This document shows, in pieces, positions 1 through 5,246 of a DNA stretch of 10,632 nucleotides. Where the stretch lies: NCBI GenBank assembly GCA_905193485.1, contig CAJJOX010000066.1:1-10632 (forward strand), given 5' to 3'. The notes below the pieces were generated by a model. That model saw only the letters and a program-made list of their open reading frames with translations. It was not told where the DNA came from and ran no database searches. Made by a program: the position numbers and the translations under genes. Numbering within the stretch: position 1 is the first letter of the stretch; the number at the start of each line of letters is the position of its first letter. Source of the DNA: an uncultured Porphyromonadaceae bacterium. GTDB taxonomy: Bacteria; Bacteroidota; Bacteroidia; Bacteroidales; Muribaculaceae.

Positions 1-336
1 GCTGGCATTGAGATATATGGGGGCTTTGCAGAAGAGTCCGTTTATTGCCAGACCTTTCTCATTCATCCCTTCCGTGATGCCGCCATCGTAGCCTACGGCA
101 TAAACGGCGCCATATTTCGAAGTCCATTCCACAGACCCCGGAAGCACATTGCCCTGTTTGTGAATACCGCGGGGATAGACATAAAGATTGGTCGGTATGG
201 GCGTTTTCCAGTCGAGAGAACGACCGACAATGCGCAGATCGTCGTTGCCATTGTAAAGTACACGTGAACATGCATCAGCTTTATAAGAAGATGATAGGAG
301 GATGGCGGATACTAAAGCCAGAATCAATTTTTTCAT
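1..336 (-). CDS. Secreted choloylglycine hydrolase / penicillin V acylase family protein (N-terminal 112 residues; runs off the left edge)
   Basis: Translating from the ATG at 336 gives 112 codons open to the window edge. Residues 1-22 form a signal peptide (KK followed by a hydrophobic run, ending ADA) that places Cys23 at the mature N-terminus. This is the Ntn-hydrolase arrangement, in which the processed Cys is the nucleophile. Counting Cys23 as 1, Arg39 and Asp42 of GRSLDW fall at 17 and 20, the positions of the family's catalytic Arg and Asp. The later YPRG, WTSKYG and GMNEKGLA motifs also fit Bacteroidetes bile salt hydrolases. The family cleaves amide bonds of conjugated bile salts, penicillin V or acyl-homoserine lactones in the periplasm. 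Substrate cannot be settled because the rest of the gene is missing. It is divergent from mlaE. I saw no clear TAnnTTTG element upstream of it. Confidence 0.85.
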   Translation of the reverse strand, partial: MKKLILALVSAILLSSSYKADACSRVLYNGNDDLRIVGRSLDWKTPIPTNLYVYPRGIHKQGNVLPGSVEWTSKYGAVYAVGYDGGITEGMNEKGLAINGLFCKAPIYLNAS

Positions 337-446
337 TGTTTGTGTGGACGTAAAAGGATGAACGGTGTTTGTTTGAAGTTGACGTGTGCCAATTTTCATA
401 ATATAACACATGCTATATCCCGGATGTTCGAAAGAAAGGAACGGCT

Positions 447-463
447 TGCCAAATAAGTTGGCA
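447..463. repeat. Perfect 6-bp inverted repeat in the acylase-mlaE intergenic region
   Basis: TGCCAA and TTGGCA flank a 5-base spacer (ATAAG). The site lies in the 233-base divergent intergenic region, about 60 bases upstream of the mlaE -7 element. It could be a repressor half-site pair or a small hairpin. No T-run follows, so it is not a terminator. A 6-bp palindrome can occur by chance. Confidence 0.3.
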
Positions 464-524
464 TATATGGCGCTAATTATGAAATTTTCGACGCGTTACG
501 ATGTGATGATTGACGATAAAACAC

Positions 525-532
525 TAAATTTG
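525..532 (+). promoter_or_regulatory. Candidate Bacteroidetes -7 promoter element for mlaEF
   Basis: TAAATTTG is an exact match to the Bacteroidetes -7 consensus TAnnTTTG. It sits 37 bases before the mlaE ATG, which would give a 5' leader of about 30 bases. The -33 TTTG is not well conserved at the expected distance, so the call rests on the -7 element and its position. Confidence 0.5.
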
Positions 533-569
533 CATCTGTTTTACGCAAATTACTTCTTATATATCGGAA

Positions 570-1319
570 ATGTTTTTTCAAAAATCCATATCGCAACTTG
601 GAAAATATACGCTTTTCATGGGCCGTGTGTTTACAGGGCCTCCACGATGGAAAGTGATGATGGGAAGGATCGTTTTTGAAATCAACAAGCTTGGTGTCGA
701 CTCGATTCCGCTCGTGATCATCATATCGTTGTTTATCGGTTCTGTGATCACCATCCAGATGCAACTCAACACATCATCGCCACTAATTCCGTCATATTCG
801 GTCGGCCTGGCAACACGTGATATCGTATTGCTCGAATTCTCCAATTCGATTCTTTGTCTGATTTTGGCAGGGAAAGTAGGCTCTAATATCGCTTCAGAAA
901 TAGGTACGATGCGTGTTACGGAGCAGATTGACGCACTTGAGATAATGGGTGTCAATTCAGCGTCGTTTCTTGTGCTGCCAAAAGTGATCGCCTTTATTTT
1001 CTTCATGCCGGTGCTTGTGGCTTTTTGTATAGCGACATCGATGCTTGGCGGTTATCTTGTGGCTGTTTTCACCGATATTATCACGGTATCACGATATATT
1101 TATGGCATTCAGGCCATGTTTGAGGAATGGTATGTGTGGTATGGGTTTATCAAATCGCTTTTCTTTGCTTATATCATTTCAAGTGTTTCGTCGTTTTTCG
1201 GTTACTATGTCAAAGGAGGTGCGCTTGAGGTGGGTAAGGCCAGTACCGACGCTGTTGTCACGAGCAGTATTCTGATTTTGCTTCTTGATGTTGTATTAAC
1301 GAAACTTCTGCTGCAATGA
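570..1319 (+). CDS. mlaE: MlaE-family ABC transporter permease (MCE-type phospholipid transport)
   Basis: This 249-residue inner-membrane permease belongs to the MlaE/YrbE family and has the family's usual length. The signature runs from residues 101 to 128: GKVGSNIASEIG, then MRVTEQIDAL, then EIMGV. An amphipathic N-terminal stretch (about 1-40) precedes hydrophobic segments near 45-66, 85-100, 132-165, 188-208 and 230-248. In Gram-negative bacteria this permease works with MlaF and an MCE-domain protein to move phospholipids between the inner and outer membranes and so keep outer-membrane asymmetry. Its stop overlaps the mlaF start (ATGA), indicating translational coupling. The start at 570 fits the family N-terminus. 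No convincing Shine-Dalgarno is visible, which is normal for Bacteroidetes. Confidence 0.93.
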   Translation: MFFQKSISQLGKYTLFMGRVFTGPPRWKVMMGRIVFEINKLGVDSIPLVIIISLFIGSVITIQMQLNTSSPLIPSYSVGLATRDIVLLEFSNSILCLILAGKVGSNIASEIGTMRVTEQIDALEIMGVNSASFLVLPKVIAFIFFMPVLVAFCIATSMLGGYLVAVFTDIITVSRYIYGIQAMFEEWYVWYGFIKSLFFAYIISSVSSFFGYYVKGGALEVGKASTDAVVTSSILILLLDVVLTKLLLQ

Positions 1320-2086
1320 TTGAGGTAAGAAACATAACCAAATCGTTTGACTGCAAAACGATACTCAATGATGTCAGTGCCGTCTTTAAGGCCGGTAAGA
1401 CCAATCTTATAATAGGTCAAAGCGGTTCGGGCAAAACGGTATTGATGAAGTCGATTGTAGGATTGCTTCGGCCTGATTCGGGAGAGATCCTTTACGATGG
1501 CCGGGATTTTCTTAAAATGGATAGTCGCGAGGTGAAGATGCTTCGCCGTGAGATCGGGATGCTTTTTCAAGGGTCGGCTTTGTTTGATTCTGAAACCGTG
1601 TTGGGAAATGTGATGTTTCCGCTCGTGATGTTTTCTGACATGAGTCAGGAAGAGATGCTTGAACGTGCGCATTTCTGTATTGAGCGTGTGAATCTGAAGG
1701 GTGCGGATTCGAAATATCCGTCAGAGATTTCGGGTGGCATGCAGAAACGTGTGGCGATAGCGCGTGCTATCGCTTTGAATCCTCATTATCTTTTCTGCGA
1801 CGAACCCAACTCCGGGCTTGATCCGCGCACATCGATATTGATTGATGAGCTTTTGAGCGATATCACACACGAATATAACATTACCACGATCATTAACACC
1901 CACGACATGAATTCAGTGCTTGGAATCGGGGAGAATATCATATTCCTGAACAAAGGCCGTCGTGAGTGGGTGGGTGATATGCATGAAATATATCACACCT
2001 CAAATGAGGCTCTTAATGATTTCGTATTCGCTACTGATCTGTTCCGTCATGTGCGTGATTATGTAGTCACACACGAACACTCCTGA
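1316..2086 (+). CDS. mlaF: MlaF-family ABC transporter ATP-binding protein
   Basis: A 256-residue ABC ATPase with all core motifs: Walker A GQSGSGKT (34-41), Q-loop Gln85 in LFQGSALFDS, signature SGGMQKR (139-145), Walker B ending in CDEP with catalytic Glu163, D-loop SGLD (166-169) and switch His196 in NTHDM. SGGMQKR and LFQ.SALFDS are typical of the MlaF/Ttg2A branch of ABC ATPases that power MCE transporters. It starts inside the mlaE stop codon, so the pair is one operon. The protein should sit on the cytoplasmic face of MlaE. No mlaD, mlaC or mlaB homologue follows; 17 bases later comes the end of a gene on the opposite strand. Confidence 0.93.
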   Translation: MIEVRNITKSFDCKTILNDVSAVFKAGKTNLIIGQSGSGKTVLMKSIVGLLRPDSGEILYDGRDFLKMDSREVKMLRREIGMLFQGSALFDSETVLGNVMFPLVMFSDMSQEEMLERAHFCIERVNLKGADSKYPSEISGGMQKRVAIARAIALNPHYLFCDEPNSGLDPRTSILIDELLSDITHEYNITTIINTHDMNSVLGIGENIIFLNKGRREWVGDMHEIYHTSNEALNDFVFATDLFRHVRDYVVTHEHS

Positions 2087-2103
2087 CGGATTTGCTTTCC
2101 TGT

Positions 2104-2484
2104 TTAGTAAAGGTGGAACATCCGCTCCATCATCTGCCATTTTTCAGCTGATGAAGTTCCGGGTTTTGCCAGTTGGAAAACTGACATGTAGTCTTCCCAT
2201 TCGGCTTGACGGGGAAGAGTGGCCATGCGGGTCATGGCCTCGTCCCAATTGAAATCCAAAGGCGTTTCGACAATCATGAACAGGCGTGTGCCAAGAATGT
2301 AGATTTCCATTTCAAGAATGCCGACTGCGCGTATTCCCTCGATGATTTCTGGCCATATGTTTTCTTTGCTGTGCCGACGACGATATTCAGCGATTAGTTC
2401 AGGATTATCGCGCAGATCAAGTGTCTGGCAATAGCGTTTTGTGGGTCCGTCGTAATGATAAGACTTTTTGTATCCTTCGGTCAT
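2104..2484 (-). CDS. rhaM: L-rhamnose mutarotase family protein
   Basis: This 126-residue protein belongs to the RhaM/DUF718 family, which interconverts alpha and beta anomers of L-rhamnose in the cytoplasm before isomerisation. The core motif EYRRRHSKENIWPEI (33-47) carries Tyr34 and His38, matching Tyr18 and His22 of the E. coli enzyme by motif alignment. EMEIYILGTRLFMIVE (58-73) and RQAEWEDYM (92-100) follow. It is longer than the 104-residue E. coli protein because of an extra N-terminal segment of about 17 residues. Where E. coli has a WW pair, this protein has EW. No rhamnose isomerase, kinase or aldolase lies nearby, so the true sugar could differ. The ATG overlaps the stop of the upstream hydrolase by 4 bases, indicating coupled translation at the end of the five-gene operon. 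Confidence 0.82.
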   Translation of the reverse strand: MTEGYKKSYHYDGPTKRYCQTLDLRDNPELIAEYRRRHSKENIWPEIIEGIRAVGILEMEIYILGTRLFMIVETPLDFNWDEAMTRMATLPRQAEWEDYMSVFQLAKPGTSSAEKWQMMERMFHLY

Positions 2485-3254
2485 GGTTTTTTGTATAATT
2501 TTAGGTCAATGATTATTGGACGATGATCTGAGGCAGTCGACTCGTCGGCAACAATTGGCTCTGAGGTCAAACATAAGTTATCCATTCCGGATACAAAAAT
2601 GTAGTCAATTGTCGTAATGGGCTTGTCGGCAGGCCATGTGTGATCTGTCGGGAGGGATAATGGGGTGAACGATTTCCGCAACTCAATTATCGTGAAACTT
2701 TCCGGTTCGGCGTTGAAGTCGCCCATCAGCAATATAGGCATGTCGGGCACTAACTTTGTGAGGGTGTCGGAAAGTATGTTGACTGACGCAAGCTGATCTT
2801 CAGGCGTCAGGCTCAAATGAGTGCAGCATACGGCATATTCCGGAAATACGGCTATCAAAGCCGCGCGTTTTTCCTCTCGTCCAGGCAATGCGAACCGATG
2901 GACTGCCGTAGGGACGGTACGGCTCAGTAATGCAATTCCATATCGGCCGCCATTGAAATCTATGGCCGGAGCAAAGGTGGCATGCAGGCCGGTTTCTTCG
3001 GCCAACCGACCGGCCACATAGATGCCTTTGCTTCGTGTCGTACAGCTGTCCACTTCCTGCATGGCAACGATATCGGCATTATACCGACGTATGACATTTG
3101 CCGTGCGTGTAATGTCGGCTTCGTCATCCATTCCGATGCAGTTGCGGATGTTGTAGGTCATTACCCGCAATGGCTGTGAGGCGGCACAAAGGCTGCACGC
3201 GACTGCGGTAAAAAATAACATGATGGTTGATGTGGCGCGGACTATGGTTTTCAT
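2481..3254 (-). CDS. Secreted endonuclease/exonuclease/phosphatase (EEP)-fold hydrolase
   Basis: The ATG at 3254 gives 257 residues with a signal peptide (MKT..., hydrophobic 10-23, cut near CAAS). An upstream in-frame ATG at 3365 would add 37 polar residues and overlap the preceding gene, so it is less likely. EEP-fold motifs occur in order: MTYNIRN (Asn35), MQEVDS (Glu67, metal ligand), CTHLS (His146), GDFNAEP (Asp179 and Asn181), IDYIF (Asp217) and ASDHRPI (Asp243 and His244). All expected catalytic and metal-binding residues are present. The fold covers DNases, sphingomyelinases and inositol-phosphate or nucleotide phosphodiesterases, and the sequence alone does not choose between them. 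With the signal peptide it should act in the periplasm or outside the cell. It begins 13 bases after the S41 peptidase gene and overlaps the mutarotase gene by 4 bases. Confidence 0.85.
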   Translation of the reverse strand: MKTIVRATSTIMLFFTAVACSLCAASQPLRVMTYNIRNCIGMDDEADITRTANVIRRYNADIVAMQEVDSCTTRSKGIYVAGRLAEETGLHATFAPAIDFNGGRYGIALLSRTVPTAVHRFALPGREEKRAALIAVFPEYAVCCTHLSLTPEDQLASVNILSDTLTKLVPDMPILLMGDFNAEPESFTIIELRKSFTPLSLPTDHTWPADKPITTIDYIFVSGMDNLCLTSEPIVADESTASDHRPIIIDLKLYKKP

Positions 3255-3267
3255 TTGGATTGAGATA

Positions 3268-4290
3268 TTATTCCGCGTAAGCGAGTGATTGAATGTAAGC
3301 GATGGCACGGTCGAGTATGGGATCGCGGCCGGCGGCGATATCTTCTGCCGTGATGTCGACATCAAATCCTTCGGTAGGATCTATGCCGAATTCTGTCGTG
3401 TTTCCTTCGGCATCCAGAATTGAACAGGCTGAGAAGCGTATTCCCCATCCGTTTGGAAGTTCTGAAGAGTAAGGCATGCCGCTACCTCCGCCGGTCGTAC
3501 TCCCTATCACGGTTACACCGGGTATGAGTTTCATGATGGAAACAAAATTGTTAGCGGCACTGAATGTGCTCCGGTTGGTGAGCACAACAATTGGTTTTGA
3601 CCATGAAATATGTCCCTGAGAAGCCGGATCGATGTAGTAGGCAAAGGGCTTGTCGAAATCGTTATGCCCCGGACCTGTTTTGTGGATTATGTATCCGGCG
3701 AGAGTCCTTTGTCGGATGAAATGGTTGACCAACGGCTCCACATTGCTCAGCTCGCCGCCTCCGTTGTCGCGGACATCAATTATAATTCCTTGGGCACTTT
3801 TGAAGTAGGACAAAATGTAGTCGACATTTCCGTCGCCTATGGCCGATGAAAAGGATGCATAGTGCATGTAGCCGATGTTTTCGGGCAGAAGGGCATAAGT
3901 GACGGCACCGATGGAGCGATAATTGAAATTGAGATAATACTGTTCGATGACTCTACTGTCGTAGTTTTGAGGGTAATCGCTCCACCATTTGCGGTAATAT
4001 GATGTGGCGAACGGTGTGGAGAGATTTGTGTGTCCGTCGCGAAGCTCGTCAATCATGTCGCTGCAAAGATCAAACAGTTCCTCGCGTGTCATACGGTCGC
4101 TGACACGTGCCGAATAACGGTCATAGACCTCATTCCAGTCGACATCTTTCTCATTAAAGAAGCAGTAATGGCGATCAATCTCGCTCCATAGAGCTTCGAA
4201 ATTGCCGCGAGGATTATTGTCGAAATCGTCTATGTCGTGACAGGACGAAAGCGAGATCGTCAATAACAAAATGACTATGATTTGTTTCAT
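3268..4290 (-). CDS. S41 family (tricorn-like) lipoprotein peptidase
   Basis: A 340-residue protein with a lipoprotein signal: hydrophobic 3-14, then LSSC with lipid-attachment Cys17. Residues about 30-90 resemble the Tricorn C1 domain and end in LRDGHTNL with His87. The S41 core follows: IGYMHYASF (139-147), IIIDVRDNGGGELSN (169-183), VVLTNRSTFSAANNF with putative nucleophile Ser244, and VIGSTTGGGSGM (261-272). The Lys used by C-terminal processing proteases is missing at the expected place, so a tricorn-type Ser/His mechanism is more likely. No PDZ domain is apparent. The residues after Cys17 (HDIDDFDNN) are acidic, which in Bacteroidetes often accompanies export to the cell surface. The substrate is unknown. 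It lies 28 bases after the barrel-candidate gene and 13 before the EEP gene. Confidence 0.87.
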   Translation of the reverse strand: MKQIIVILLLTISLSSCHDIDDFDNNPRGNFEALWSEIDRHYCFFNEKDVDWNEVYDRYSARVSDRMTREELFDLCSDMIDELRDGHTNLSTPFATSYYRKWWSDYPQNYDSRVIEQYYLNFNYRSIGAVTYALLPENIGYMHYASFSSAIGDGNVDYILSYFKSAQGIIIDVRDNGGGELSNVEPLVNHFIRQRTLAGYIIHKTGPGHNDFDKPFAYYIDPASQGHISWSKPIVVLTNRSTFSAANNFVSIMKLIPGVTVIGSTTGGGSGMPYSSELPNGWGIRFSACSILDAEGNTTEFGIDPTEGFDVDITAEDIAAGRDPILDRAIAYIQSLAYAE

Positions 4291-4318
4291 TTGCCGGATG
4301 ATTGGACTTTAATGGCCA

Positions 4319-5233
4319 CTAATATGTGGCTGTTATTATTCTTGTTTCAGGCGATAGCTTTTTGCGGGGGTCAAGGCTTATCCATTCTCCTGATATGCCG
4401 ACGAGAGCGCAATGTGTGAAATCGCGGGTTACGATGTGGTTTATTTTTGTTGACAGAATATTGCCTCGGTAACCAACCCGAAGCCATGTCGCCCCAAACC
4501 GTAAATCGGCTGAGAGCTGATGGTCGTATCGGAAATAGTTGCCCCACCAGGCAGGATGAGCCAGTCCGGAATGGTTGCCAAGATATATCTCATAATACAG
4601 TTCGCCATAATCGGGCGAGAAAAAAGCGCCTGTGACAGGCGAGGAGGCCTGATATCGCAGTGTCACGGGTCGATTTAATATTCTACCGTTCCATGCGCAA
4701 TATGCTGCAGCATTCGCTGTTATCGCTGCCTTTGCTGAAGCCGGATTGTTTCCGTTGCGGTCAAGATAAAGGCATCCGAGGTTGACGGCTAAGGCCGAAC
4801 CTACGCCAATTGAGAATCCTTCAGGCAGTTTCCACCGTCGCAACATCCCCCATGAAACATCGAATCCGGCATACCACATGGCGGCATTGCCGGTTAGGTT
4901 CTGTGTGCGATCGACATCAATATCCAATTGCAGATGCATGAGCCAGTTTTCGGGAGCGAATTTCATGGATTGCAGGCGTTGATAGCTGAATCCGAGACGC
5001 CATCCTGAATATTTGACGGGTGAGAGATAGGTGTCTGCCCTATGGGCGCTACCGGCTTTAATGGCGTAGGAAGCGTAGACGGGACGAATGGGTGAAGTAT
5101 CCGGTAAGGTGTCATTTTGAGCTGCAGCCTTTATGCTGAACAGGCACATAAACCCGATGACGACCGATGTGAGAAGATGCGTGGACTTGTGAATCCGGTA
5201 AGCTATGGTGTAGTGCGCGATGGTGGGTTCCAT
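4319..5233 (-). CDS. DUF3316-like secreted protein, probable outer-membrane beta-barrel
   Basis: From the ATG at 5233 the product has 304 residues. An upstream in-frame ATG at 5308 would add 25 residues and overlap parC, so the later start is preferred; it also leaves a 13-base gap like others in this operon. A hydrophobic stretch (20-35) ending in KAAAQ suggests a signal peptide with a rather long N-region. The mature part is rich in Tyr, Trp and Gly with alternating polar and hydrophobic residues, as in beta-barrels, and it ends in an aromatic residue. Motifs shared with a Bacteroidales family that I recall as annotated DUF3316 are DTYLSPVKYSGW (67-78), CLYLDRNGNNPASAKA (154-169) and FFSPDYGELYYEIYLGNHSG (204-223). 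The function is unknown. The family name comes from memory and was not searched. Confidence 0.7.
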   Translation of the reverse strand: MEPTIAHYTIAYRIHKSTHLLTSVVIGFMCLFSIKAAAQNDTLPDTSPIRPVYASYAIKAGSAHRADTYLSPVKYSGWRLGFSYQRLQSMKFAPENWLMHLQLDIDVDRTQNLTGNAAMWYAGFDVSWGMLRRWKLPEGFSIGVGSALAVNLGCLYLDRNGNNPASAKAAITANAAAYCAWNGRILNRPVTLRYQASSPVTGAFFSPDYGELYYEIYLGNHSGLAHPAWWGNYFRYDHQLSADLRFGATWLRVGYRGNILSTKINHIVTRDFTHCALVGISGEWISLDPRKKLSPETRIITATY

Positions 5234-5246
5234 AGTTGTATGAGTG

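Noticed and set aside
59..275. Two minus-strand ORFs of 60-70 codons at the left edge
   Set aside because: They are out-of-frame shadows of the acylase gene, whose frame carries the signal peptide and catalytic Cys, Arg and Asp.
410..679. Plus-strand 89-codon ORF overlapping the mlaE start
   Set aside because: It lies mostly in the promoter region, overlaps mlaE out of frame and has no recognisable protein pattern.
1205..1672. Minus-strand 155-codon ORF opposite mlaE/mlaF
   Set aside because: Antisense to two well-supported genes, with His/Arg-rich composition typical of a shadow frame.
2481..3365. Longer start for the EEP hydrolase at 3365
   Set aside because: The extra 37 residues overlap the S41 gene and would bury the signal peptide; the ATG at 3254 places it at the N-terminus.
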